A DNA stretch of 64,000 nt, from NCBI RefSeq assembly GCF_021134715.1, contig NC_060023.1:11718001-11782000 (forward strand), in the 5' to 3' direction. The stretch's first letter is position 1. Each line of letters starts with the position of its first letter. The translations under genes and the position numbers were made by a program. Below, piece by piece: positions 23,831 through 34,853 of the stretch. This stretch comes from Daphnia pulex. Taxonomy: Eukaryota; Arthropoda; Branchiopoda; Diplostraca; Daphniidae. The notes under the pieces are model-generated. The model was not told where the DNA came from. It worked only from the letters and a program-made list of their open reading frames with translations, and made no database searches.

Positions 23831-24400
23831 AAAAAAACAAAATGAAATAACTCTATAAAACAATCATGTCAAATAAAGTATGGTAACAAACTATTTAAAT
23901 GACAAGTAGCTGCTATGACATCACTTAAGGTGACATGTAAATCAACGGGCAACTTTTGTCATCTTCAAGACAAAACTCCACTTTCTGAAACTGAAATGTG
24001 TCTGTGATGAATGTAATCTGCAAATAATTTTGTGGTTTAGTTTTGATCACAAAGAAAGATTACTGAATAAGGACTACATACTGTCAATTCCATTTCCCAC
24101 AGCTGCAGCTTTAATTTCTCTACGTTGATAAAATTTTGGCATAGCACCATTACATCATCAAGGCCTTTTAAATGAGGGAACCCAGAAGGGAAACCTTTTT
24201 TTAATGCCAAATAAAGTATGGTGTGCTAGGATATCAGTAAAGGTGACATGTAAATCAACTGGCAACTTGTCGTCATCTTCAAGACATAGGAAAGGGAGAG
24301 ATGTCTGATGATAAATGTAATCTGCAAATAATTTGTTTGGGTTGTTTTCATCACACAGAAAGATTAGTGACATAATGAACACCTATTGTCAATTCCATTT
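23720..24400 (-). repeat. Three degenerate copies of an exon-like segment
   Basis: Three minus-strand segments (about 23,735-23,826, 23,895-24,020 and 24,215-24,390) share a frame pattern like CLEDDDKLPVDLHVTFTDIL and the word AAGATGAC near their 5' side. The third has the longest open frame. They lie upstream of the MAEA remains but do not match the MAEA N-terminus that I recall, so they may be from another gene. Function unknown. Confidence 0.5.
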
Positions 24401-25596
24401 TTTATGTTTACCAGTTCATTCAGCACCCACATTTGAACTATGTGCCAATCTGGCATTTGATGGGTAAAGGAATAATCAGTTGTGACACTGGAGGCATGGT
24501 TTTTTTTTCTTATTAGAATCCTGCAATAGTTAAAATTAGAAAGATAACTACAGTGTTCCACAAGATGAAATTAATCACAAACATTCTTACATTAGATCGA
24601 TGAATTCCAATGAATACCCAGTCGCCCCAGTAGCTAGTACTCACACGCCACACCGATAAAAGTTATCGTCGTCTGCTAGTCAACAAACAATCAACTCAAA
24701 GTCAATCTGGGTGTCTTTTTCTTGGTCAAATATCTCGCGAACCACAAATAACGTAATGCAAATTTAGTCTTTTCGGTTAAACGGAAAGTTCTTCTTTTGT
24801 TTAGCGGTGGTTGCATCCTCTAATTTTAGAAGACATTTTTTTCCTCTATTTTAGAAGTTTCCCCTTTTTTTCCCCTTTTTGCTCCCAATCTCTCGTTATT
24901 TTCGTTAATAGTTAAAAAATTTAGTCATTACCTATGTAAAAAGTCATTCTACATCGAATAAGATTAGTCGCGTCGCGATCAGAGCAGCACGAACGCGTCA
25001 CAGTCCCGAAAACCCCTTCGACCAATCACGAATCGCCCCAATTCCCCAGGGACCTCTCACAGTTAAGACTATTTGGAGCGCTGTCGGAACTTTTGTTTCT
25101 TCAAATCTCTCACCCTTAAAAGGCGGTAAGCCTTCGGCTTTTTAAAATAAGAATTTTAAAAATCTCTCAGGGATAAATGTATAACGGTAATTTAAGCGAT
25201 TAACGAAGCGCGAAGGGGGGGAGGGCGGGGGTTGGCGGGCGAAGCCCGCCACCCCCGTCCCCCCCCCCCCTCCTGATTCACCATACCGATAGATTCATGT
25301 AATTAATTTTGAATTTCATGTTTACTTTACTTTTGCTTTTTTAAATTTTTAATTGATATTATTTCCTACGGGAACCTCGCAAACCGGAACGGGATGCCAG
25401 CATATAGAATAGACTATCGCTTACTTCCGGTTAGTTCTGGTACTAAATATAAAAAAAAACTGATTTTTGAACGCTAGATGGCAGTCGATTTTCGAATTCA
25501 ATAGCGCAACCTCCTCCTGATGGAATAACCGCTAGATGTCCTGCAATGGCACTTGATCGACCGCTAGATGTCCTGCTTCCTTAGAAAAGGTCGGAC
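24400..25596. other. AT-rich intergenic stretch with hairpin repeat
   Basis: No gene is apparent. Notable contents are the second GC-rich hairpin (25,200-25,272), a CTCF-like motif at 25,471-25,485 and two copies of CCGCTAGATGTCCTG near 25,530 and 25,560, just left of the inverted-repeat element. Confidence 0.5.
25200..25272. repeat. GC-rich palindrome with GCGAAGC apex, copy 2
   Basis: Stem TGGCGGGC/GCCCGCCA around the apex GCGAAGC at 25,239-25,245, extended by G-rich and C-rich outer arms and followed by TCCTGATTCACC. Preceding word AACGAAGCG and following word TGATTCAC are shared with copy 1 or the partial arm. The long G and C runs could also form a G-quadruplex and i-motif. Confidence 0.65.
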
Positions 25597-27524
25597 CTAT
25601 TGCCATGCCGGTCCGACAGGGCAATAGCCATAGAGGGCTATTGCCCTGGTAGTGCAAAAAACCCCATCTAGCGACGGCTATAGCATTTCAACATTACGCA
25701 CATATTACGTACCACCCCGGAGTCCTTTTCTTAAATTTTCTCGGTCACGACTCACGAATCATGTGAGTGTTATCATGTATGGTTAATGTATGTCTCCTGT
25801 CCCCATCACAAACTATGATGGAAATGATGATTCTTATATCGACGATTGTTACGTATCAGTAAGCATTTTTTCATCTCGTTCAGTGCAAATAGGCTAAGTG
25901 CAAAAATGTCATTTTTCAATTAAATGGGCATAACAAAGGTTAAAGGGACGCGCTAGTTAAAACGCTATACAAGACACTTTACTGTGAAAAGAAATCATCG
26001 CGGAAATGTGACGATCGACATGAGATTGAAATTATTCACGATCATCATTGTAAGAAGACTCAACGTGGATACTACATGGCCTAGAGATTACAAAATCAGT
26101 AATTGAAGAGAGGGAGAGCTAGATATTTTACACAAGAAAAAATTTTTCTGTGGTTCTTTTATTATAAAAATCAATAGAGATAGTACACAGCCACAAATGA
26201 CGGTAACACACTCTTGTGTAAAATTACAAGCAATGTAGGACTCAATAATTAAAATTTTATAACCGAAACTCTATAAACTAAAAAATATAATTGGCGCAGG
26301 AATACAAAGGTAGAAAGATTTCAATGTCACGGTATCAGTCTATCACATCGATCCTTATAAATTCAGTGAGCTTTCCGTATTGTTTAAAAAATATAACTTA
26401 ACGTTGTTTGTTTTTTACCGGTTTATTGATATGCGGTGATTGATATGCTTAAAAAATAATTGACCCGGGGGAAGAAAAACAATCATAAAGTGAGACGATT
26501 CACAGATTCAGTGAAATCAGAGTGAAATGCAACAATTTTTTAAAGTAGCAGGATGACATTTCCGGTGTTCATGATTTTTTGTTTTGTTAGACTTATGAAT
26601 TTATGTTAATTCTCTTAGACATAAGAGGGCGAACGGTGATCCATGCACAGCCAGTTCTGCTTAAAACGGGAGTCCCGTCGGTTAAGGACTTTAAATCTTT
26701 CTTGTTTGATTCACGCGATACGTGGGAATCAATCAGCAGAAAAGGTGGATATGGTGAGTCACGTTGCTGGTCGATGTTCATTCAAGGTCGTAAACAACCC
26801 CTCGCACCCCATTCTGACTTCTGAGAACTCCGGCTCAACCTTCAGCAACAAGGCGAAACAAGGTCAAGGGAGGGGGGTGGCTGAGGGTGACTCACTTTGT
26901 TGTTGTAAATTAAACCATGTAATTTACATGCTTTAAATTATAACGCAACGCATGTATCGGGTTTCGTAAACACAACAAATGCGTTGCGTTTTTCAAAAAT
27001 ATGTTTTACTACAAAGTATAAACAAGTATCTGTAATGAGACAAAATTTTATCAAATATCTTCCAGTATTAAAATACCCTAGCCTACTTTAATTCAATATT
27101 AGTTTTGATGGATCAAAACATAGTAAAATAAAAAAAAGATAAATTCTTTTCTTGTAAACTAATTTGAAATTGGGGTTTATATTATTACAGAAACAAATAA
27201 AAACAATCTGTGATAACTTACAATAACGTTCCATATTATAACTTACAAGGTCGTTAATTGTACATAGCATTCCTATAGATTCAGAAAGGCTACCATTTTT
27301 TAATTGGTAGGTCATATCATGGATTCATGGTCATATGCTATTTTTATTTTATTATGAAAAAAATTCGCAAAAATCCCTTCCTAAATGCTAACGCTGAAAA
27401 TTTCTACATAGCATTCATTTGGATTCAAAAAGGCTATCAAAAGCCGTCACCAGATGGGGGTTTTAACACTGACAGGGCAATAGCCCTCTATGGCTATTGC
27501 CCTGTCGGACCGGCATGGCAATAG
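25597..27524. mobile_element. Inverted-repeat DNA element with CTATTGCC ends
   Basis: Inverted termini of about 84 bp (25,597-25,680 and 27,441-27,524) begin CTATTGCCATGCCGG, contain an inner palindrome (GCAATAGCC..GGGCTATTGC) and end near CCCCATCTnGnGACGGCT. The interior of about 1.76 kb has no transposase that I recognise. A short frame near 26,593-26,824 could be captured sequence. No obvious target-site duplication. Best read as a non-autonomous fold-back-like DNA element. Confidence 0.75.
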
Positions 27525-27963
27525 ATTTCACGCTTAGAAAAACAAAAATGTCACTCATCTAGACATCTACTGCCATCATTGCTGCTGCGTTTGCGCGTTT
27601 GCTGCGTTATCGAGGAATCGAGTTACTTATTTGGATTTCGATTAATCTGGAGAAATAAATCACATATTCCCGTGTGAGTACACCTGCAGTAAAAACCACC
27701 ATAGTTTATTATACTAAAAGTTTCTTTTTGAAATTTCACATAAGTATGGACTGAAACTGTACAGTGCATGATGTTATAAAGCAAGCATGGTATATGCATA
27801 TATGCTACGTGAAAACCCGAGCAAAATTGTCTACCTCGATAACATTATATTGCTGGATGTTCCTTTTAGTCACACCTTCCGCTGCCAAAATGTGTCTTTT
27901 TAGCCCAACAGTTGTGGAATCATGTACAATACAGGTTAGAGTTATTACTTTTCGAGGTCGAGT

Positions 27964-29348
27964 CTATTGCACCGTCGGGCTGACGGTGCTCGAATAGGGT
28001 TTTGCGCTATTGCACCGTCAGGCCGCTAGGGGCGCTCTGACGGCTGACGGTTGGGGGTACCCCTCTCTAGTCTCTACATCTGACGGCTGGAGCTACCCTA
28101 CCCCTTTCTGACGGCTTGGTGTACGGACCCTATCCTTCCCGGACCCTACCCTTTCCAGAACCACCAGGCCGCTAGGGGCGCTGTGACGGCCGGGTGTGCC
28201 CTCCCCCTATCTGACGGCTGGAATGACCCTTCCCCTTTCTGAGGCTGGGTAGATTCAATGTTTCCAAATTCATCAGCCATGTTGATGTTGGTTGCCGGTT
28301 AACGTGACGGAAAATGAAACGAATGAAACTTGCGAGCGTGTCTTAAAGAAAATTCTTAATTGACAAATTCTGGCGGAAAACTTTTGCTCATCAGCGAAAT
28401 AGTTTGTAAAAATGGCGGAATGAAAATTTTCTTGTTCGAATTTCATTCGTTTGCATATTTCTTTTTGACCCTTTTCCTTGTCTATATAATTTAAATAAGA
28501 ACTGCGGTTGACTCTTTTAAGGTGAACTCCGTTTAGCTTAATTAAACTACTCAACAGATGGACGACGAAACGTAAGCTTGAAAAATACATCATCATTTGA
28601 CAAACAAAACAAAAAACAAAACACTACCATCATGGCGGCGGTGATGACGACCAGTCAATCAGCTAGTTAAATGTCAGCCATGGCTGTGGTCAAGGTGTTT
28701 GATAGTCGTTGTGTTACATTGTTTCATTTCATTTGTTTGTTAGAATTTCTTAAATAACAGATTAGATCAATAACACGTGGAATGTTACGGTGTTATTCTT
28801 CATATTTTGAAGCAGGTATAAAGAGCTCGAAAAGTTGAGAATATTTTTTTTTAAAGAAAGCGTTGTGAAGTAAGTAAATAAAATCAAAAAAACATTATGA
28901 ATAAGGTACCCCCGATTAAATGTCACAGCCGCAAAGCGCCTTTAGCGGCCTGACGGTTGTGGTTACGGTACGGTACCCAGCCGTCAGAATGGGGAAGGGT
29001 TACTCCAGCCGTCAGAAAGGGGTAGGGGAACTCCTACCCTAAACGTCAGAAAAGGGGAGGGTACACAGCACCCAGCCGTAGAGAGGCCCAGCCGTCACAG
29101 CGCCTCTAGTGGCCTGACGGTTCTGGAAAGGGGGTACAGTGGTACACCCAGCCGTCAGAAATGGGGAGGATACACCTAGCCGTCAGAAAGGGTGAGGGTA
29201 CACCCAGCCGTCAGAAAGGGGGAGGGTAGATTCAGCCGTCAGATAGAGATGGTACCCCCAACCACCAGCCGTCAGAGCGCCCCTAGCGGCCTGACGGTGC
29301 AACAGCACAAAACCGCATTCGAGCACCGTCAGCCTGACGGTGCAATAG
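27964..29348. mobile_element. Fold-back element with repeat-filled inverted ends
   Basis: Outermost ends CTATTGCACCGTC and GACGGTGCAATAG are inverted and each contains a small palindrome (GCACCGTC..GACGGTGC). The inverted arms (about 27,964-28,245 and 28,925-29,348) are built of imperfect subrepeats carrying CAGCCGTCAGA and GGCCGCTAGGGGCGCT. The inner 0.68 kb is AT-rich and has no recognised gene. Subrepeated long inverted ends are the hallmark of fold-back transposons. The first seven bases (CTATTGC) equal those of the element at 25,597-27,524. Confidence 0.8.
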
Positions 29349-30008
29349 AATTTTCGACTTTTCGATCTATTACCACATTGATCAAATTTGACTCCCAGAT
29401 TATTGTAATTTATTGAACAGGTTCATTCATGCTGTGAATTATAAATGCTTCTGTATCATGCGTATTTGGTTGTACCTCCTACATCAAATGGAGGCTGTTT
29501 GGGAGGTAAAGTAAAAGTGTAATTGAAGTTGTGTTTTTGGGTATTGAAAATGCTTTCCAATTAAATGCAGTTTTGTTTCTTTGAGATAGTCATGATAGTT
29601 CTTCACTGCTGACCTGAACAAACACCTATCAAAAGTAAGCTGTTTTATAATCTATAAGGTTTTTTTTTAATTAATTTCACTCTCGTTGTCATTTATTGTG
29701 CAGGTTCATTCATGCCTGTTAATGATTGATGCTTCTGTACCAGGCATATTTTGGTGTTTTGGCAGAAATTTATCAACGTCAAAGTCAAGAAATTGGACAG
29801 TGTCGAGTCTGAGACCAATTTGAAAATACTGGGCAGCAAATTTGACACTGGATCTCAGCTGTGCCCACTCTGAGCAGTTCAACTGCAGACCTCCAGGTAG
29901 TAATTTTACTCTTGTTTCATGTCACCTACTACCTGTCATCACCACATTGTATCATTTCACCTAGTTGTTGCTACCTTTAAAACGGTTATGTACATTTTCG
30001 AACCGTTT
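29349..30008. repeat. Imperfect direct repeat left of the palindrome
   Basis: The block CAGGTTCATTCATGC with a following GATGCTTCTGTA-type word occurs near 29,418 and again near 29,702, about 284 bp apart. The rest is unassigned. No gene is supported. Confidence 0.5.
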
Positions 30009-31231
30009 GACATGTCTCGACTTAACTACATGCAGCTAGCGTTATTTTTGCAGCCCACGGGATAGGTTGCCATTACGTTGACGACTGGAGCGTCTTTCCA
30101 GGTCCTGTTTGCGACCTTTCGGTTTTGTTTATTGTCAATGTGAATGGTCGTTTGAAGATTTGCCAGGTTCCAGTAAGGGTTTCGGTGCTTTTTTTTATTA
30201 CAAGTAGATAGCTACTGATATTTTTATCTTTTTAAATTTTTCAACAGGAGATCTGCTAAAAGAGGGCTACCGTCTTTCTTTCGGTTTCATCGGTTTCTTT
30301 TCATCAATCCAATGAACAACACTGGTGAGTTGTCAGTTACCCTTGCTACCTTCATGGGAAAACTTTACAGCTACTCTCTTTCAGAAATTCAGACTTCAAT
30401 GAAGAATCTTGGCAGCAATTCAGTCTAAACTGTGACAAAGTACGTTCTTTTTTATTTTACCTGTATTATTAAGCTTTTAACTCTTTAGTGGTAAATTAGA
30501 TTAGGCAACACTATCTTCGTTGTGAATTTCAGTCAAGTTATTTTACTTATTGACTGATTTTAATACGATCGTCTTCTTTCGCGTATCGACCGACAGATGC
30601 TAGGCCCTTCCATTTGTATCTTCACTTGTCTTCCTCGTTTTTAAGTAGCTTCAACTCCAAACTGCCGTGTAGTTCTTGAAATTGAGCGTTTTAAAAATAG
30701 TAATCTAATAGATCTCGTTGGGAAAAGTGTTCGCGTGATGTTCACTCTGATGATCAAGGTGCAAACATCAGAGCCTGATAGGACGACTGTACACACTTCC
30801 TTTTCCTGCCGGTTATTAACTTTTAAGATTTCGCCAAATTCATTTAAGGGAAATGTGTCGTTCCTCTTGAGTCAGCGGTAAGGATAGGAAACAATAAGAA
30901 AATAACCGCTCATCGGTGAGGTCGAAAAGTTTAGTTGTCCAATTTTCACTGGTCGTTAGATAACTGTTTGGTCTGTTCCAACAGAGTGTGGCGTGTCAGT
31001 CGTCAAAAGATCAGCATTTGTTGGTCAACCTCTCACAAAACCAGCAAATGCTCGATGTAATAAACAACGCTCTTCTTTAACAATGAACTTGAAAAGCTAT
31101 AATTGCTACAGTGCATAAGTTTTAGTAGATATTTTAAGATTGAGGTAGTAATTGTGTTAGTAGATTATATTTTACACACAGACATGGGAACAGTGGGAGA
31201 CAACAAGAAGGTGCAGTCGGACATGTGAAAG

Positions 31232-31455
31232 GAGTAAGAATTGAACACGGGACATTTGGAATCAGCAAACAGTTGCCACAACCATTACATCATTTTCATT
31301 CTTCCATTTTGGGCGATCTAAGGACTCGAAACTATTTTTAAATGGATACCTGTCTGGTAGAGTGATAGAATGTTACATTTTTTTATGTTTTATTATTAGC
31401 TTTTTTTTGGTTTAGCTTGTATCACTTACGCCGGAGTCCCGTGTTCAAATTCCTG
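31232..31455. repeat. Short inverted-end repeat in left arm
   Basis: TTGAACACGGGAC near 31,233 and GTCCCGTGTTCAA near 31,440 are inverted, about 220 bp apart. It may be a small MITE; the ends resemble tRNA B boxes only superficially. A mirror copy lies in the right arm, and a diverged one begins near 49,960. Confidence 0.4.
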
Positions 31456-32159
31456 GCGTAGGCTGTTGTAGATTCCTTCAGACGTGTTGGTGTGGGAGAT
31501 TCGTTCAGGTGTGTAAGTAGGAAAATTTGTTACAAATTTTAAGCGTGTTTTTGGAATTTTTGAGTATTGAAACACTAGATCTCACTGAAGGGCGTCAATT
31601 GGTGTCTTATTTGATGGGAACTGCATAGTTAAAGAACTATCTGTCAATCGCCCAATTCCGATTTGAGGAATAAAATTATTTTGAAAAGTAGAATTTCCGC
31701 TAACTCTAGACTTGAATTCGATAGAAATGACTATTGACAACAGCCTTTATGAAGTGCGACGAATTCCTATAAAATGAGATATTGAATTTTCTTAATTTTA
31801 AAGGGAGACGTTCTGGAGAATATTTTCAAAAAAAAAGTGGTTCGAAATGGAAGATTTATTCATTCATCGAAGAAACGAGTCAATTTAAGTAAATGTCAAT
31901 TTGGATAAAGTGAGTTTTAAGCCGGTATTAATTTGATATTGTTTGTTGTAGACCCATCCCCGGCAACGTCAACCTGCAGAAGGAAGAGGCCAGTTTGCAT
32001 GTCCTTCACTTTCGAAGGTCACGGAGATCATTACGTAAAAATGATAAAACTTTCATGCAGTGGTGTAGAGGTTGGGTGAGAACGACACGTGTTGCTTCAT
32101 TAGAAGTAGGAACAATTGCCGCAAGGCTTGAGTTGAGAGGTAAGGGTGAGAAAAAGTCG

Positions 32160-32195
32160 TATAAAAGGAGAGAGAAAAGGCCACAGTGATCAGTC
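32160..32195 (+). promoter_or_regulatory. TATA + Inr core promoter, left Tyr-rich gene
   Basis: TATAAAAGG at 32,160 is followed about 30 bp on by ATCAGTCG, a match to the arthropod initiator TCAGT. The spacing is ideal. The mirror promoter in the right arm lies at about 39,822-39,857 on the minus strand. Confidence 0.75.
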
Positions 32196-32277
32196 GAGTT
32201 AGCGTCTCCGACACGGGAACAACTGCAGCACTATTGGTCTCCAACTGCCTTCTTCATCTCATTATCAGTTCGCAATC

Positions 32278-33374
32278 ATGGGTAAATAATCAATTTTAAT
32301 TCGAGTCGTGAATGAATTCTATCTTATGTTAGTTGTTGAAATGACTAGTTGTATTCGAAAATTAATTTTTAAATCGTTTATTGTACAGTTAACTATGACG
32401 CCGGGCTGCAGTTGGGTGTTGCATCGTTGATGTCGACCACGAGAGAAAATCGTACTGCAACATACTCTGCTCCATCTTAAAACATGGGTAAATATTCTGT
32501 TTGTTTTTAACATGGAGTTGTGAATCATTCCATATTTTTCTATTCGTTAATTTACTAGTTCTAACTAATAATTAATGTTAAATTATTTTTTGTCTAGTTG
32601 ACTATGGGTCGTGCTGCTGCTGGGTGTTGTATCGTTGATGGCTGGGGAGGCTACGGGAGTACCGGTGTCTTCTGGGTATGGTGGTACCAAACCGCAACGC
32701 CGCCGCTTTACTACACAACGAAGTCAACATACGGAACATCTATTTCCCGAGGCCCCTAAATACTACACCACCAAGGCTCTAAGTATTAAACTAAAACCTA
32801 CCGATGCCTCATCTAACTATACTAATGCTCCCATGTACTATTCTGTTCCCAGCTACTACACCGAGGATCTAACTTGTTACATCACCGAAACGCCCAAGTA
32901 CTGCACTACAATCTACGTTGCCCCAGCTTACACCACGAAGGAAGCCGAGTACTACACCACGAAGGGAGCCGAGTACTACACCACGAAGGGAGCCGAGTAC
33001 TACACCACGAAGGGAGCCGAGTACTACACCACGAAGGGAGCCGAGTACTACACCACGAAGGGAGCCGAGTACTACACCACGAAGGGAGCCGAGTACTACA
33101 CCACGAAGGGAGCCGAGTACTACACCACGAAGGGAGCCGATAATTCGTACCACGTTGAACCGGATTACTAAACCGATGCTCCAGTTTACTACACTACAAC
33201 CTGCGCTTTCTCCCAGATACGACACCACCAAGGCAACCGAGTTACATCACTACTTACGCTACTACCACCTACTGCACCGAAGTATTACTCTGTCCCGAGT
33301 TATTACACCACTAAGGCAGCCGACTATTACACCATAAACTACGCTTCCGCAACTTACTACATGGAGCTTCCTTA
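32278..33374 (+). CDS. Tyr-Thr-Lys repeat protein, left copy (possibly decayed)
   Basis: Main exon from about 32,596. The longest frame runs through LLLGVVSLMAGEATGVP (like the end of a signal peptide), a Pro/Tyr region, eight perfect EYYTTKGA repeats and stops at 33,171; frames beyond still spell related words (YYSVPSYYTTKAADYY) to about 33,374, so the C-terminal part is out of frame. Two donor sites ATGG/GTAAAT occur (32,281 and 32,487) and two matching exon starts (32,394 and 32,598): the first exon pair is duplicated. Joining ATGG to the main exon does not open the signal-like frame, so the start is unclear. Repeats of YYTTK type suggest a cuticle, shell or adhesive extracellular protein. 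Promoter is strong. Could be a recent pseudogene. Confidence 0.6.
32947..33138 (+). repeat. Eight 24-bp coding repeats (left)
   Basis: The 24-bp unit starts GAGTACTACACCACGAAGGG and encodes EYYTTKGA. Eight units are identical at DNA level, implying very recent expansion or homogenisation; a diverged unit precedes them. Confidence 0.9.
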
Positions 33375-33849
33375 ATGCCAGAGCCGACTATTTGAGTTTA
33401 TTATTATTCGTCGGTTGTCTTTTCATAATCATTGGTCACTGGGAGTAATTGTTGATCTTAAATGAGTAAATAAAAATTTTAATGCGGGTAATTCTTTTGC
33501 AAGACTTTGGTAGTAACTTCAAGCCTGTCAATGTTGTTTCATGTTTCAAAGGTGATTACTGCCATAGTCACTCTACATACGGACATGTTCTAGCGGTTTA
33601 ACGATGATATTTCAAGGGTAAGTTACGAACAAACTTGTAACTGTTGGATCTGTTAAAGGGAAGTGGCTGATTTTGGTATAAATGAAAGACTTTGAAGTTG
33701 AGATAATTCCTAAACAAGATTTGATGTTAACTAAAAGACAATGAACAAAAAACTTATAAAAAGAATTGTGTTATATTGTCCCACCTCCACCCACAATTCC
33801 ACCACATTTTACAGTCACATACACATATACAAACATACATACACTTGAG

Positions 33850-34120
33850 TTAACCCGTTGGCTGCCACGCCATACAACCCGTAGGTTGCTTTCTACTAAT
33901 CTACGTGCCACGTCTGAAGGATCCATGACCAAGTGGGACTTGCCATTGCTGACAAGTCCGTGCTGACAAGGGGAGGACTAAGGTGCATTGCCTTTTAACA
34001 GGCTTGCCTTGCGGCAAAGTTTGGGCTTGGCGACTCCCCGGCCCCGCGGCTTTTAAACCACGAGACCGAACAGCGCGGCCCGTGCAGTGGAGAACAAAGG
34101 TGTGGCAGCCAACGGGTTAA
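33850..34120. mobile_element. piggyBac-type MITE (left arm)
   Basis: A 263-bp element (33,854-34,116) is flanked by TTAA on both sides. Its ends, CCCGTTGGCTGCCAC and GTGGCAGCCAACGGG, are perfect inverted repeats. TTAA target sites with CCC/GGG ends are the signature of the piggyBac superfamily. It has no coding capacity and so would need a transposase in trans. Confidence 0.9.
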
Positions 34121-34464
34121 CTAACACTAACACAATAATACCAACAATACGATGATCCACGTTGATGACGAGTCTCGGTGTCGGTCGCGATTTCACCGAG
34201 TTTCGTTCGCACCAGGAGCAGGGGCAACGTCCGACGGAGACCGGTGACGATTGTTAAAGATGGGAAAATCCATCTTCTCGACGTCTCCTCTGCATTACCT
34301 GAATCAAGACAAACAATTCTTATTAAGTGACATGCCAATAACAGTTATATAATAGTCACATAATACATATGGGATCATTGATCTGTTTTTTTTGCTCAAA
34401 ACTTCAAAGGCGCGCTTTAAATTGCTTAAAATCTACCTAACAATATTGAGAACTGTACACATAT

Positions 34465-34853
34465 CAAAGCTCACTTGCTAGTCTAAAAAAAAAATTCCGG
34501 AAGTAGACCGGAAGTAACCACAGCGCCTCAACCATTGAGCTGTCATCAAATTAAACCACATATTCGTGATCTCCATGAAATTTGGGGTCGATTAGGTGTG
34601 ATTTAAACGAAATCCAAAATTTGGCCAAAATCGAGAATTTTCCTGAACTTATAGTTCAGGAAAATTTTCGAAACCGGAAGTACGAAAACGTAAAAAATAT
34701 AACATGAACTTTACTACAAATTTTACGAGGATCACGAATATGTGGTTCTTTTGCTCCTCAAATGAATATTTACTGAACTACAGACTGAAATGAGCAAACC
34801 GGAAGTAGAAAAAAAGCAAAATATCGAAAATTTAACAAGTGAGCTTTGTTGCT
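34465..34853. mobile_element. Small fold-back element with ACTTCCGG words (left arm)
   Basis: Outer inverted ends CAAAGCTCACTTG and CAAGTGAGCTTTG bracket about 390 bp that is itself largely palindromic: ACCACATATTCGTGATC on one side pairs with GATCACGAATATGTGGT on the other, around a central AATTTTCCTGAAC/GTTCAGGAAAATT. Several CCGGAAGT words lie in both arms. No coding capacity. Confidence 0.7.

Noticed and set aside
26593-26936. Transposase fragment inside the 25.6-27.5 kb element
   Set aside because: Two overlapping frames are open for under 100 codons, with no DDE-type or zinc-finger pattern.
28273-28596. Gene inside the fold-back element
   Set aside because: A 107-codon minus-strand frame lacks any recognisable domain and lies in AT-rich filler between the arms.
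31370-31455. Split tRNA gene
   Set aside because: A TGGTAGAGTGAT word and a GTGTTCAAATTCC word look like A and B boxes, but no acceptor stem pairs and the second word is part of an inverted repeat.
32869-33337. Repeat proteins in other frames of the Tyr-rich array
   Set aside because: The 24-bp unit is open in several frames by composition; only the EYYTTKGA frame fits the flanking Pro/Tyr sequence and the signal-like start.
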